NCBI GenBank assembly: GCA_028583685.1 | Contig: JAMXIF010001253.1 | Coordinates: 101,088,677-101,152,676, forward strand | Origin: Petaurus breviceps papuanus | Lineage: Eukaryota; Chordata; Mammalia; Diprotodontia; Petauridae | Direction of reading: 5' to 3' | Length of the DNA: 64,000 nt | Part shown: positions 1 through 11,812 of the stretch, one piece after another | Numbering within the stretch: the stretch's first letter is position 1 | Layout: each line of letters starts with the position of its first letter | Translations under genes and position numbers: made by a program | The notes under the pieces: model-generated | Seen by the model: only the letters and a program-made list of their open reading frames with translations | Databases searched by the model: none | Told to the model about the DNA's origin: nothing

Positions 1-100
1 TTTTCTCTTGTACACAGTTCAGGAGGCTCAGTGGTCTCTCAGGTTAGGAGTCCTATCTCCCTCCATTAAACACAGCTGACCCTTAGCAACACCTCCGCAG

Positions 101-250
101 GCTTAGGCAGAAGTTCAATTACATTCAGATGAAGAAAGTGAGACTAAGGCAGATTAAGTGGTTTATCCAATCTAATATAAATAAACTTCAAAGCTGGGGA
201 TCTGGACCCAAATCTTCTCACTCCAAAGTTGGCACCCTTTCCATGGTATT
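101..250 (-). repeat. MIR (CORE-SINE) fragment
   Basis: The stretch reads like the complement of MIR: an 'agatgaagaaagtgag' block, a degraded 'ttaagtggtttatccaa' core, then 'ggatctggaccca'. It is old and diverged, with no visible TSD. Confidence 0.7.
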
Positions 251-329
251 GTCTTGTTCTCATGATAGCCTTTGGGCTTAGAAGGACCTTTCTCTTCATG
301 CTCCCTCCAGATATTTATTTATTTATTTT

Positions 330-560
330 TGCTTAAATCTGCCTTTTCCTTTAAGGACCATCTCTCATGCCACCTCCTTCATGAAGCCTTCCCTGACCCA
401 CCCAACTGAAAGACACCTTCCCTTCCTAACATTTTTTCCCACAGAATTTTGCCTGGTTCTGACTTCTCATCACACTGTACTTGATATCATAGTGATAAGT
501 ATATGTGCCTTTCCTTCCTATTATCTCGAAACTTCATCTAAAAATAGATGCAAAAATGCA
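330..560 (+). repeat. L2 LINE 3' fragment
   Basis: The block 'ccacctccttcatgaagcc' followed by 'ttccctgaccca' is the hallmark of the L2 3' region in sense orientation. A short open frame across it is incidental. Confidence 0.65.
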
Positions 561-1850
561 TTCTCAAAATCTGCCACAGTGATTTGCTCAAGTAAGTAGG
601 GGTTTTTGAGGATCAGCCTTTTATGTAGCTGGAATTTTCAGTGCACCAGGAACCTTTCCATTCCTGGGGGCATTTCCCCCCCAAGACCCACCAGAGGTAT
701 TTAACCTAATCTGGAGCTAGTGTCTGATATTTCACCCTGAGAGTTTTATTACTTCATATTTTCTTTAGGTTTTAATTCTTCCTGGGAGGGATAGCACTTT
801 AACTATCAGCCTATATCTATACTTCAAGGTAAATGAATTTCAGTCATTTCTTGAGATTGGGGGTGGGGGTGAACATGAGGGTATTGGGAGTCTGAGGAGA
901 GTAAAGAAAAAGGGAGGGATGGCCTTCAAGACAAATTTTGTTCTTTTATAAATTTTTATAGGCTAAGTTTTGCCTGTAAGAATTAGTGTTTAACACTGAA
1001 TATGAAGTGTAATTGAGTAGGGGGGAGGCAGAGTCAGGAAAGGTAAAAGGAGAGGAAGAAAGTGATGGAAAGTATGCTGAAAGAAAGAAAAATGGCGATA
1101 CACAGAATCAGATTTACCTGGGGGCAAACATCTTGCTGAATCTCTCTCTCTCTCCCTCTTTCTCTCTCTCTCTCTAACTTGGGAGATCATTGAAGTGCCA
1201 GATGTATATTTTCCCTGTGATTTGGAAAAATGGTAGCCCTACATAGTCGTTTCTTATTTGTTCGCTTTTTTCTGTTCCTTTTCATCTAGCCATTAAATCT
1301 GATAAAAAAAATTCAATTCAGAGAAGAGAAATGAACAAATGTGAGAAGGGATGGTAAAGCAGTCACTAGGATAGGATGACTGAGGCTTTGTTCCAGGAAA
1401 CTGATATTGGTGGGGCATACGTCTTTCCCTTAGCATTCCTTTGGCCCACTGTTCTTGTATGACATGGCCTTTTGCCAGCCTGTACCACCGGGCACAGCTG
1501 TCCTTAAATCCCTGCTCTGAACTCCAAGCTTCTTCCTATGGTATTTCTCTTCCTGTCCCCACCTTTCATCATCCTACTATGCCTCCTCACTTCCGCCATT
1601 GTGAGAGTGTGATTGGTGTGCTCTGGGGGGGGAAGGATATACTTATCTAAATTGCACCCTGGGCTTATTGTATTCTGTGATTTATTGTTATCCCCCACAA
1701 AAAACAAAATATATCCTTCCCACAGTAATTTCTAGCTATAGCTTTACCTTCAGAAATCATTGTTGATCTCTGAATAGGTGATAGGTCGAAGTCTGGACAA
1801 CATTTCTCTATATGATGTTATATCAGGATTTGAGAAGGTCTCTTCAAAGA
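561..1850. other. No recognisable gene; unique-looking DNA with a CT tract
   Basis: I see no repeat family or coding signal. A pyrimidine microsatellite (CT)n, imperfect, lies at about 1140-1175. The minus-strand frame over it is low-complexity only. Confidence 0.6.
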
Positions 1851-1866
1851 TGAAGCTTAGATTTTT

Positions 1867-2019
1867 TTTTTAAAGCAATTGGGGTTAAGTAACTTGCTCA
1901 AGGTTACACGGCCAGGTGTTTCTGGGTGTGGTGCTGAGTGTCTGAGCCCAGGATTCGATCTCCAGGTCTTCTCAACACTGGAGCCGGTGCTCTTACTCGC
2001 TGTGCTACCTGGCCGCCCC
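1867..2019 (-). repeat. Marsupial tRNA-headed CORE-SINE
   Basis: It reads from a T-rich tail through 'ttggggttaagtaacttgc' to 'gctacctggccgcccc', the complement of the marsupial SINE head. TSD 'tgaagcttagattttt' is present at about 1851-1866 and again from 2020, so this is a complete, fairly recent L1-driven insertion. Confidence 0.93.
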
Positions 2020-2035
2020 TGAAGCTTAGATTTTT

Positions 2036-2784
2036 AAGGAGTTCTTGACATAGATGCTAGTTAAGATATGAGGGAAGAGAAAGACAAAATGGTGTACTTT
2101 GGCTGGAGTGGGGCCAGATTTGTTGAATGAATGAATGAATGATGTGCCATTTTTATGGGTGGGACTAGTCATCAATTCTCAGGTCTTGTGAGGGGGAGTT
2201 GTTACTGTGATGACTCTCATAGAAAGTAACAAACACTTTTGTGAATGGCAGGTGGTAGACTCTCTCCAGAAGGGGAGTGTGCTGGTAGTGGAGATCAGCT
2301 CTCCTGCCACTGAAAGTTGACCTGTGTGCACATAGAAATTCTAGGATAGTAGACCCTGCCTCAGAGTCTGGTTGATAATAGAGAAGAGGTAGAAGTAGAA
2401 AATGCATGACTGGCTTTGACTTTGCTGTTCTAATTTCACAGCTGTCTCCTAGGAACTTTTTGACCCCTAAGGTGAGGAGTCCAAGGCACCGATTTAAGAC
2501 TCAGTGCTTCTGCCATTTTTTTGGGGGGGAGCCTAGAATGTCTCCTTTTTTGCCCTTCCCATTTTCCTTTCCATTTTAGTCTTTGGAAAACTTTCTAGGC
2601 TTAGTAAAAATGACTTCTTTGGTCAATCTACAGATCAAGGAGCAATCTCTTCCTCCTTGTATATTACAATAGCATGTGGTCTGTCCTATTTATATGCTAC
2701 ATGTAGCATTACTGTTACTGTCTACTGTTATTTGTGTAGGAGCCTTAGATCCATTCCCAGGTTTTAATGAATGGATAAACTCTA
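2036..2784. other. No recognisable gene
   Basis: A short (GAAT)n run sits near 2124-2142. The 80-codon minus frame at 2165-2407 has no recognisable domain and is treated as chance. Confidence 0.55.
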
Positions 2785-3985
2785 TCTGTAAATTTTTTTC
2801 ACCTTTATTTTTACTTATATCTTTTGTTTCTTAGTATATCCCATCCTCCTCTCCCACCCAGTTAGTCATCCTTTATAAAAAGAATAAAAAGGGGGAAAAA
2901 AAGCAGTTCAGTACAATTAATGAACACATCAGTCATGTCTGAATGTATGCAATATTCCTCACCCCTGCAATTGAATTTATTTTAAAAAGTCTTTTTAATT
3001 ATTATGAGCCTGACAAACATAAACAAATATGAACATTTCCAGATACAATGAAGAACAGAAAAACATGAACATGAAATTGTGAAATCTCTGTTATGTACAG
3101 CCTGATTTGCTTTATAAGTATATACGAGTGTTATTTGGATAGTATCAACACTGCTCTGCTTGTATGTATCTCCTTCTGAACTTCTTTTTGCTCTTAACTG
3201 TTATTTTTAAAGTGTATTACTGATACTCTTTTTTCTTTTCCTTTTTTTTAGCATCACTATCACTCCCTTTTTCTCTTCCCCCATAACTGCTCCCCTCTCA
3301 AAAAAAAGTCCTATAACAAATAAGTATCACCAAGCAAAAAACCACCACCACCACCGTCAACAACACATTTATGCATTGTCCATGTCTGTGTCATTCTACA
3401 CCTGCAGTTTATCACCTCTCTGCCAAGGGGCAGGAGGTATTATCATTAATTTTCTGGAGTCATGGCTGGTCTCCTCATTAATCATGGTTATTAAGTTTTT
3501 CAAAGATGTTTTCCTTTAAAGTGTTGTTATTCAACTTATAAATTATTCTCTTGGTTCTGCTCACTTCATTCTGTATTAGTTCACATGAGTCTTCCTAGGT
3601 CTCTCTGAAGCCCATCCCTTTGATCATTTCTCACAGCACAACAATATTCTATTACAGTCATATACCATCATTTTCAGCCATTCCCTAAATGGTGGACATT
3701 CACTTCATCTCAGTTAACTAGTGTTTATTAAGTACCTATCACTGTGCTAAGCTCTGGGAAACAAAGAAAGGCAAAAGATAGTCCCAGTTCTTTGTCAAAA
3801 TAGAACATGCTGCTACTGATGTTTTTGTACGTATGGGTCCTTTTCTTTTGTCTCTGATCATTTTGTAGTACATGCCTCTTAGTGGTAGCTCTGGATCCTA
3901 AGACATGCATCACTAAATGACTTTTTGGATATAGTAGTGTGTTGGATTTTCTCAACTCTTCTCTGGGTAGCATGAACTATATCTT
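2785..3985 (-). repeat. L1 LINE 3' region, 5'-truncated, with nested L2 tail
   Basis: The complement of marsupial L1 3'UTR and ORF2 end is recognisable from 'ctgctcacttcattctgta' and 'ctattacagtcatatacca', then 'ttgtacgtatgggtcc'. An L2 tail interrupts it at 3715-3789. The copy is diverged. Confidence 0.75.
3715..3789 (-). repeat. L2 3' tail nested in L1
   Basis: 'gtttattaagtacctatc' then 'actgtgctaagctctgggaa' is the complement of the L2 3' end. L1 sequence lies on both sides. Confidence 0.6.
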
Positions 3986-3997
3986 AATCTTGTAGTG

Positions 3998-4270
3998 TGA
4001 TGTAGAAGAAAAAGCACAGGACTTGGAGTTAGAAGACCTACGTTTTATGTCTGGTGCTTTCATTGACTAAATGTGTGACTTTGGGCAAACCACTTAATCT
4101 CTGAATCTCAGTTTCATTATCTGAAAAATGAGTAGATAATAATACTTAGATTTCATACAGGTATTGTGGGCAGGGACTGGTTTTGTTTAGCTTTTTCAAA
4201 GAACTGTTATAATTATCAAATTAGATAATATATAACAAGTGCTTTGTAACTATAAATAATCTATTATTAT
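3998..4270 (+). repeat. MIR
   Basis: Sense MIR: 'cttggagttagaagacct' head, 'tgtgactttgggcaaacc' core, 'tctcagtttcattatctg', then the 3' end 'tagataatatataacaag'. About 30 bp of unrelated sequence interrupts the 3' part. Confidence 0.75.
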
Positions 4271-4274
4271 TTGT

Positions 4275-4350
4275 ATTTCTAGTCTGTACAGCATTTAGTA
4301 CAGTGACTTTGTATGAAGTATGCTGAATAAATGATTGTTGGATGAAGGAA
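4275..4350 (+). repeat. L2 3' tail
   Basis: 'gtacagcatttagtacagtg' then 'gctgaataaatgattgttgg' matches the L2 terminal region in sense orientation. Confidence 0.6.
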
Positions 4351-4431
4351 TGAAAGAAAAGAAGAATATATTTTGTTTAGGTTCTGCTTTGGGACTTGGA
4401 TTTATTTTTAAAAACAAACAAACAAATATAT

Positions 4432-4588
4432 ATTTGTCTTTTGGAGGGCAATTGGGGCTAAGTAACTTGCCCAAGGTTACACGGCTAGTTTTTTCATGTG
4501 GGTGTTAAGTGTCTGAGGCTGGAACCAAACTTGGGTCCTCCTGACTCCGGGGCCAGTGCTTTACTCACTGTGCCACCTAGCCACCCCC
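4432..4588 (-). repeat. Marsupial tRNA-headed CORE-SINE
   Basis: Complete minus copy from 'tttggagggcaattgggg' to 'tgtgccacctagccaccccc'. AT-rich flanks (aaatatatatttg / aaataaatatatttt) give a plausible TSD. Confidence 0.9.
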
Positions 4589-4599
4589 AAAATAAATAT

Positions 4600-4925
4600 A
4601 TTTTATGATGAACTTAGCAGTTATCAACAAACAGGAATATTTCCATATTCAAAGGATAGAAAAAGTAGATTGTATCTAAAACTATGAACCTACCACATAC
4701 ATATCAACTTTACACATATGTACATATATTATATATAATTTTGTATATAGTATTGTGTGTACTTTGTATATAGTAGCTTTAAGTGATAGTACCAACACTG
4801 CTTTTCTTGTCTGTGTCCCCTTCTGTTTCCTTTGCCCTTTTCTGTATATTTCTTATGTCTTATTGACACTTTTTCTCTCTTTATTGGGTTGAATTTTTCA
4901 GCTTAAGCACCTCATCCTCCAATTT
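4600..4925 (-). repeat. Probable L1 3'UTR fragment
   Basis: It resembles the 3000-3250 and 9540-9760 segments: 'ggaatatttccatattc', then 'gatagtaccaacactgct', then 'tgtgtccccttctg'. I assign it to the same minus-strand L1 3'UTR type. Confidence 0.55.
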
Positions 4926-5769
4926 TTGGTCCCTGGGTTTTTACTGTTTCTTGTGCTCTGATAACATCTTCTCTTATTATATATTTAAATTGAAAACTGT
5001 TCCATGTGTAAGAGAAGCCGGAGCATTTGGAGATGCCAAGGAGGAGGGACTGTATTGGGAACAGACAATGTTCAAGTCTCAATTGTTTATGAAACCTGAG
5101 AAGTCAGGGAACAGTTACTTCACATTGGAGGGTCTGGGCATGATCCCCTTCTTGCCATGATGTATTTTTGGAACCTGGAAGCTCTCCTGAGCTCTTTTCC
5201 AATATAAAGAAGAACCTGTAATTATGAACACAATGGCATCATTCTACCTCCCTGGTTGGGGGGCAGAGCACAAAGAAGTCAAGGAGAGACTGAGGTGGCA
5301 AGCACCCAGGGTTCTGTGTAACCCAGCTCATGTGGGTGTTAGTTTGGGGGTACATGAAAGTATTCTGAAAAAGTAAAAGAGTAGGGTTTTTATTTTGGTT
5401 CCTTGGAACCAAATGGTGCCTGGCATCATTTTGGGGCACTAGCTATGCTGGTAAGTCACTCCCTACATGTGCATCTTACTGGATTCCTGCCACCTTCTCC
5501 TTACTTGACCTTTTTATCTCTAGCTTGTCCACCTCGGGTCATGCTCCTACAAAAGGTATTCTTCTTGTTCAATTCTTGAACCTTTTTGTTGTTATCGTTG
5601 TTGTCCTTTGGCTTCCCCAAAATCCTTTTCTTTCTTTTCTTTTTGGGAGGAGGGAGGAGGACATATGATTTTCTTGGCATAGGGAGCATCCTGTGAGAAA
5701 CATTCTTTGACAGTACAAAAGTCATGGTTCTCTGCAATTCATAGCCTTAGGTCTGTTTCCTAAGGTGAT
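4926..5769. other. No recognisable gene
   Basis: No family or domain is recognised. Several 66-78 codon frames occur by chance; the one at 5501-5737 is lysine-rich low complexity. Confidence 0.55.
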
Positions 5770-6275
5770 CAGGGAAAAAGGAAGAGGACCTATATATTCT
5801 AAAATATTTATAGCAGCTCTCTTTGTGGTGGCAAAAACAGGAAATTGAGAGGATGCCCATCAATTGGGGAATGGTTAAACAAGTTGTGGTTTATGATTGT
5901 GACAAAATACTACTGTACAATAAGAAATGATGAGCTGATTGATTTTAGAAAACATGGAAAGACTTGCATGAAATAATGAAGAGTGAAATGAACAGAAACA
6001 AAGAAATGTTGCATACCCTAACAGCAATATTGTTCAAAGAACTATGAATGACTAAGTTATTCTGAATATTATAAATGCTCAAATAAATTACAAAAGACCT
6101 TTGAAGAAAGATACTATCCAGATCCAGAGAGAAGTATCTATGGTATGGTTTTGTGTGCGTGTGTGTGTGTGTGTGTGTGAAATGACCTTTAGTGCAGGGT
6201 GGGAAGGGTGAGGGAGGGAGACAGTTCAGAGCTTAAAATGGAACAAAAATAAATAAATAAAACTAAATTTAAAAA
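5770..6275 (+). repeat. L1 LINE 3' end, old subfamily
   Basis: Sense L1 ORF2 end and 3'UTR: 'ggatgcccatcaattgggga', 'aagaaatgatgagctga', 'ggaaagacttgcatgaa', then an A-rich tail near 6245-6275. A (GT)n run at 6151-6179 lies inside the 3'UTR. Confidence 0.85.
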
Positions 6276-6294
6276 AGGAGAGAATTGTCTGGGG

Positions 6295-6385
6295 GCACTA
6301 AGAGGTTGAAACAACTCATTCAGTGTCATATAACTAGGAAAGGAGAATTTGAACTAGGAGAAAGGTTTTCTTTTCTCCACGTATA
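6295..6385 (-). repeat. MIR fragment
   Basis: 'actaagaggttgaaacaact' with 'ggagaatttgaactagga' is a degraded complement of MIR. Confidence 0.4.
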
Positions 6386-6445
6386 GTTTTCTGTTTACTC
6401 CTCTATACTGCCTGTCTAGTCCCAGCCCTTTACATATGGTCTTTT

Positions 6446-6580
6446 TTGTTGTTGTTAAGGAAATTGGGAATTAAGAGACTGTGCCCAGGGTCACACAGTT
6501 AGTAAGTATCAGAGGCTGGATTTGAACTCAGGCCCTCCTGACTCCAGGGTTGGTGCTTTTCTACTGTACCACCAAGCTGC
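6446..6580 (-). repeat. CORE-SINE, marsupial type
   Basis: Minus copy: 'aagagactgtgcccagggtc', 'ggatttgaactcaggccc', ending 'gtaccaccaagctgccc'. Flanks 'acatatggtctttt' and 'acatggtctttt' form an imperfect TSD. Confidence 0.8.
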
Positions 6581-6599
6581 CCTTTCACATGGTCTTTTA

Positions 6600-7320
6600 A
6601 AACCTTCTAATGGTCTTTTGATGAGGATGGTAAATTAGACCAGAATGGTCCTTAAGAATCTTATAATACTCAATTGGGAGAAGTCTGGCCTGGTTTTAAT
6701 AAGTTCCCTTAGTGTCCTTATTCCTTTGCCCTTCTCCATCTCTCTCCAGCCTCTCAAATTAAGTCCATTCAACCTCATTCTCCCTTGAGTAGAGAAAGGA
6801 GACACTACTGGTCACCAGCATCTGTGAGGTAGGTAATCCTTCATCTATTTAGCACTTCCTAGTAGATCATACTTCATTCTCCTCTAAAATTAGTGACCTC
6901 AATTTCTGCAATTTTTCTTTTTCTCACCTTTAATCCTATCTTTGTGCTGTCCTTCATCTCTCAGCTACTTCCAAATTGGTCAATGTGCTCGTCTGCTACA
7001 GTTAATTCTTTATTATCTGCCCTGAGGGAGTCAAGCAGAAGAACCAATGATCTGAAATTTATATTTGCTAGTAGAATTCATCTCTGTCTCCAAACTTCAA
7101 TATGGATGAGTCCAATGTTCTGGGGATTTATAGCATTTTGAACAAAATAATGAAAGCTACAGGGTGATGATCTAACTCGGGAGAAACTGAGATACTTTCC
7201 AACTTCTCCACCCTATAGACTTGAGCTAAGACTTTCTAAATGTGCTCCTTATTGTTCATATCTCAGTCTCAAACCTCCTGGTCTCTCAACCTTATCCCAG
7301 GCTTCATATTGTACTTGGAG
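6600..7320. other. No recognisable gene
   Basis: Unclassified sequence. The 82-codon + frame at 6893-7141 has no domain or splice context and is probably chance. Confidence 0.5.
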
Positions 7321-7321
7321 G

Positions 7322-7680
7322 ATCATAGATCACAGGTCTAGAACTTGAAGGAACCTTAGAAATAATCTAGGCCAACCCCCACATTTTACAGAAGAGAAAC
7401 TGAGGCTCCAAGAGGTTAAAGGATTGCCTATGGTTCCCTAGGTAAGAAGTATAAGTGTCAGGGGTGGCTAGGTGGCTCAGTGAATAGAGCACCAGCCCTG
7501 GAGTCAGAAGGACCTGAGTTCAAATCCGGCCTCAGATACTTAACACACAAAAAACTAGCTGTGTGACCTTGGGTAAGTCACTTTACCCCAACTGCCCTCT
7601 CCAAAAAGCCACAAAGAAAAGTATCGGTGTCAGGATTTGAAACTGTGGCACTCTATCCACTGTACCCTAGCAACTATTAT
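7322..7680 (-). repeat. MIR-related SINE split by a younger SINE
   Basis: The left part (7322-7460) holds 'gaacttgaaggaacctta' and 'ttacagaagagaaactgagg'. The right part resumes at 7633 with 'aggatttgaaactgtggc' and 'ctctatccactgtaccctag'. Confidence 0.7.
7461..7613 (+). repeat. Marsupial tRNA-headed CORE-SINE
   Basis: Sense copy: 'ggtggctaggtggctcagtg' (A-box region), 'gagttcaaatccggcctcag' (B-box region), ending 'accccaactgccctctcc'. TSD 'aagtataagtgtca' / 'aagtatcggtgtca' brackets it inside a MIR. Confidence 0.93.
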
Positions 7681-7690
7681 CAATAAACGG

Positions 7691-7893
7691 AAAAGACCAT
7701 GATTTACAAAGGCCATCCACTGAATTTCGGGCCATCATCAGTCATCTTGACTTTTGTCTTGTCACTGGACTTCAGTGACTCTGGAAGAGAGAATAAGGCT
7801 GACTTGTGCAACTCTGCTCAATTGAAGACATCACCCTTGTGATGTCATTGGTCCTTTTGGAAAATGAGGAATGAACAACAACAAAGGTATTTG
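7691..7893 (+). repeat. Marsupial SINE with RTE-like tail
   Basis: 'cttgtcactggacttcagtg', 'actctggaagagagaat' and 'tgatgtcattggtcctttt' with the end 'gaatgaacaacaacaaa' match a marsupial repeat whose tail is BovB/RTE-like. A minus relative lies at 32812-33055 and a tiny piece at 40879-40938. Confidence 0.65.
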
Positions 7894-8014
7894 TGATAAA
7901 ATGCCTTTTCTGGTAAAAATGGTAGATAATATCAAAGGAAGGTGTGTCCTCATCAACCTGTTTTGTCCACAGCCCTGGATTTGCTAAACTTCCACTTGGA
8001 ATTTCTAGAAGGAT

Positions 8015-8190
8015 TGCATTGGAAAGAGCACAGGATTGGGATTTTGGAGACCAGGCCTTCTGTCAAGCCTATGCCACTAACTAGTTGTATGGCCTTGGGC
8101 AAATCACTTTATCTTTTGGTGTCTCCGGTTCCATCTGAAGGAGGGAGTTGGATCAGAGAACTTTGAGGTTCCTTCCAATTCTACAAATAG
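8015..8190 (+). repeat. MIR
   Basis: 'ttggaaagagcacaggattg', 'tgtatggccttgggcaaatc', then 'tgaggttccttccaattct' follow the sense MIR-type order. Confidence 0.65.
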
Positions 8191-8394
8191 AAATGATTTT
8201 TATAGAATTGATTTTTTTCAGAAAAAATATAGCTAAAATTATTTTTATAGTGGCTAGTGTTCTGCATAACAAATCTAATTATCATAAATTTCTTTAAAAA
8301 CTGGTGACTGTCCTCCAAATTAAATACAGTATTTTCTTCTTTCATCCCCAGTGTTCTATTTTTTCCCTTTCTAAAAGAGCAGGTAAGCTCTACT

Positions 8395-8530
8395 TTTCAA
8401 CTCTAATAAGCAGAATAACAAAGACCTAGGGAGGCTGTGACTTTCTCAAGTTTACAGAGCTAGTAAACTTCACTGATGGGATTTGAATGTAGGTCCCATT
8501 CCCAAGCCAAGGATATTTCTATTGAAGCGC
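8395..8530 (-). repeat. MIR fragment
   Basis: 'ttacagagctagtaaac' and 'gggatttgaatgtaggtcc' are diverged complement-MIR blocks. Confidence 0.5.
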
Positions 8531-9429
8531 ATTGTCTCTACGTTTAATCCCCTTCTTTTTGGATGATTTTGTAAAAAGCATTGATTTTTTTTATATGGGC
8601 TTGAGTTTTAGAATGGCAGCTGCCAGTGGAGGAGATGGGCTTTACAATGTTTCGTTGCTAGGGGATAGGGACTGGACCCGTGGTGTCTCTGGAAAAGGTT
8701 GTTTAGTACCCCAAGAATTTCAATGACTTGGTCATATGACCAGAATGAGTCAAAGGCAAGATTTGAAAAGGGTGCCAGGTAGACTTTTTAGTCACTTCAC
8801 CAAATTGCCTCTCAAGAGTGTTCCAACTGTAAATAATTTTAAGCCAAAATGCTTGCTCTTCATCCAATTGGCTGAAATACCTTTGCAAAGGAAGAGTTCA
8901 TAGAGGATAGATCCATCCAAATTGGGAATCAGACGCATAAATTTCCCTCCTGGCTATTAGGTAGTATGATTAAGGAGACTAATTTCACTGACCTGTCTGG
9001 AGATGAGACCTGTTTCTCTAAAAAAGTGCTGTACAATCTTCCTCTCCTGTTGTACTCCATGACATTTCATACTTGGCTGCTGGTAACCCTTCCTACTTGC
9101 TCATTGTTGATTTGGCCACTGAGGGTGAGTATTAAACTAGGCAGCTCTGACTCTGAAGGGAAAAAGCATTGACTCACCCTATAGCCTGGGGCAATGTTTC
9201 ACTCCTGTGATTTTATAGAGCTAAGGGGCTGATATTTTGCTGAATTCATTCAAGTTCCTTCCTGTTCTTTGGACTCACCCTTCCACAAGCTCTTGCTTGC
9301 CTTACATACCTGAACCGACTAGAGCTGATCAGAAACATTAGATAATATTTAAGTGACTTGTTTTTTTATGACTGTCTTCATCCACATGCCTTATATAGAA
9401 GGAGAGTGCAGCATATAGTTTGTGTATAC
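8531..9429. other. No recognisable gene
   Basis: Unclassified DNA. Frames of 60-68 codons on both strands have no recognisable motif. Confidence 0.5.
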
Positions 9430-10205
9430 TTATGTTTTTAAACAGTCTTATTGATGCCTTTTTGGTGATTTATTCTTGGTTTTAAAAAAAATTACATCTT
9501 TTAAACTTTCTGGATCATCTATTCTGACCCCTTCACTTATTACTTTCTAAAATTTCATTTATTGCTCTGAATTTAATGAAAACTAAGAAATAACATCTAT
9601 GTACCAAATAGAAAGAAAAATAATCTATATGAAAACATGGAACTCTATTCTGTACACCTTGTTTTTTGTCAAGTGTATGATAAATATTACTTTCAAAGCT
9701 GCCCTATTTATCTGTGTTTCCTTCTGAACTTTGTCTCTTTTATACATTAAAAATGTTCTAATGACATTTTTTCTTCCTTTTCTACATTTTTGGCAACTCT
9801 ATCAATAGCTTCCCTCTCCCCAACAGATCTCCCCCAAATAAAAAAAAAGAGAGAACAATCCTTAATATAATAAGCACAATCAAGCCAAACAAATTCACAC
9901 ACTTGGTGGTCAAAAAAGAATGTATGTCTAATTCTGCCCTCCAGTCTATCATCCCTTTGTCAGGAGGTAGGTAGCATGCTTCCTCATGAGCATGCTGCAG
10001 TCAGGGTGATGCACATTTTTAAGTCTTTCAAAATTGTTGTTCCTTGCAATGTCATCCTTCCTGTATAAAATGCTCTCAGGGTTCTACTTAACTCTGAAGC
10101 AGTTCATGCAAGTCTTCCTAGGTTTCTTTGAAAACTTCTATTTTATAATTTCTTATGGTGTAATGGTTCTCCACAGTTTGTTCTGAAGTTACTGAATCTT
10201 GAGTA
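9430..10205 (-). repeat. L1 LINE 3'UTR fragment
   Basis: Complement of marsupial L1 3'UTR: 'ataataagcacaatcaagcc', 'gtcaggaggtaggtagcatg', then 'gcaagtcttcctaggtttc'. It is the same type as 2785-3985. Confidence 0.75.
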
Positions 10206-10477
10206 ATAACTTTGTTTCCTGGCTTTTGTTACCCTGGAAAGTTTCTTATGAATAGTATGGTACAAATAGAAACAAAATCTATTTTACCTAAATGCTATTT
10301 TAAAATTTCTAGACAAATGAACGTTTGTTTTTACCGTAATAGCTATAATGTTACAATTGCTGATGTTCTTCCATCTGGAAGAAAACCGCTTTCATTTCTG
10401 GTACCTATGTTCTTTCTACTGGATGATGCCTCTCATTTAGTCTTTCGTATATATCAGTTATGTGTCTATATCACGTG

Positions 10478-10722
10478 TCTCCTTGTAGCAGAAAGATTAC
10501 CACTTTGGCATTCAAATAAGAAGACCTCAGTTTGAAGCCCAGCTCTGACATTTCTAGGCTTGTGACTTATTCAGATAAGTCACAGAGGATAAGCTCTCTG
10601 AGGTTTAGTTTCCTCATGTGTAAAATAGAGACAATATTTACACAGTCGATCTCAGAGAGTTGTTAAAATGAAAATAGCTTTGTAAATCTCAAAGCTTTAA
10701 ATGAATGTTCGTCATTATTGTT
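10478..10722 (+). repeat. MIR
   Basis: 'tttgaagcccagctctgaca', 'gtttcctcatgtgtaaaat' and a 3' end near 'gctttaaatgaatgttcg' give a nearly full-length sense MIR. Confidence 0.75.
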
Positions 10723-10804
10723 TGTCTGGTACTCTGGTCTGTGGACCACTATAGCACATCAGGAATGTGATCCTTATTTAGCTGTTTACTTTTTCCTTTG
10801 CAAC

Positions 10805-10865
10805 ATTAGCAAAGAACCTTGCACCTAGCAGGAACCTAACAGATGTTTGTTTAATTGAGTTGAAC
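10805..10865 (+). repeat. L2 3' tail
   Basis: 'ccttgcacctagcaggaacc' then 'gatgtttgtttaattgagt' resembles the L2 end. Confidence 0.45.
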
Positions 10866-11084
10866 ATTGCAGGTCTTCCTTTCAGCCATTGGTCACCTTC
10901 CAAACCACCAGAGACCAGACATTCCTCCCGTTCATAGATGTCTTCTGACTACATACTTACTCCTAACTTTCAGAACTTTCTATCTTTCATTTTGTCTATG
11001 TGTAGAAGAAATAAAATCATTCTCAACTACAATATCATGTTTTCCTGATATATGGCAACACTTAATGCATGAAGTTCATTAGCT

Positions 11085-11705
11085 TGGAAATTCCTTGTGT
11101 TGGAGGCTTAAGGTTATACAAAATTAATTACTGGATTAAGAAAAGGAATATTATTGATCATTGTATTGATCAGGTTCTTAAGTCTTTCAAAATTGTTCAT
11201 TTTTTTCACTTTTTTTTTGAGAGGGGGGAAGGCAGGGCAAATTGGGGTTAAGTGACTTGCCTAAGGTCACACGGCTAGGAACTATTAAGTGTCTGAGTCC
11301 AGAGTTGAACTCAGGTCCTCTTGACTCCAGGGCTGGTGCTCTATTCACTGCGCCACCTAGCCACCCCCAAATTGTTCATTTTTACAATGTTGTTGTAGTA
11401 TATATTGTTCTCCTTGATTGACTCACTTTACTCTGTATCAGTCCATACAAGTCTTGCTATGTTTTTCTGAAACTGCATTTTTATCATTTTTACAGTGCAT
11501 CAAAAGGTATATATACAAAGATATTTTTCTTTATAATGTTGCTTTTTATAAGATATTTTCCTGTATCTGTTCACTCACTCTTCATTAGTTCATATTAACC
11601 AAGATTCTCTGAAACCTTCCCTTTCATCATACCTTATGGCAGAATAATATCCTATTACATTCATGTACAATTTTTGGTCATTCCTCAATTGCCCAAGAAG
11701 CAATC
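11085..11705 (-). repeat. L1 LINE 3' region split by a SINE
   Basis: The complement of L1 ('gttcttaagtctttcaaaat') breaks at 11204 and resumes at 11369 ('ttgttctccttgattgac', 'cctattacattcatgtac'). Confidence 0.75.
11205..11368 (-). repeat. Marsupial tRNA-headed CORE-SINE
   Basis: Minus copy from a T-tract through 'ggggttaagtgacttgccta' to 'gcgccacctagccaccccc'. The TSD 'aaattgttcattttt' sits on both sides within the L1. The head keeps an intact AGGTGGCGC core. Confidence 0.95.
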
Positions 11706-11812
11706 TAAGACTCAAACCCTTAGATTTCATGGCTATTGCCTACTCAGCATTGTCCTTTCTCTTAACCTCTAACCCTCATCTTTAGTCATTTCCCTGTTGA
11801 AATGAATGTACT

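Noticed and set aside
10212-10535. 107-codon + open frame
   Set aside because: It starts at the edge of an L1 relic and ends inside a MIR; AT-rich, without a domain.
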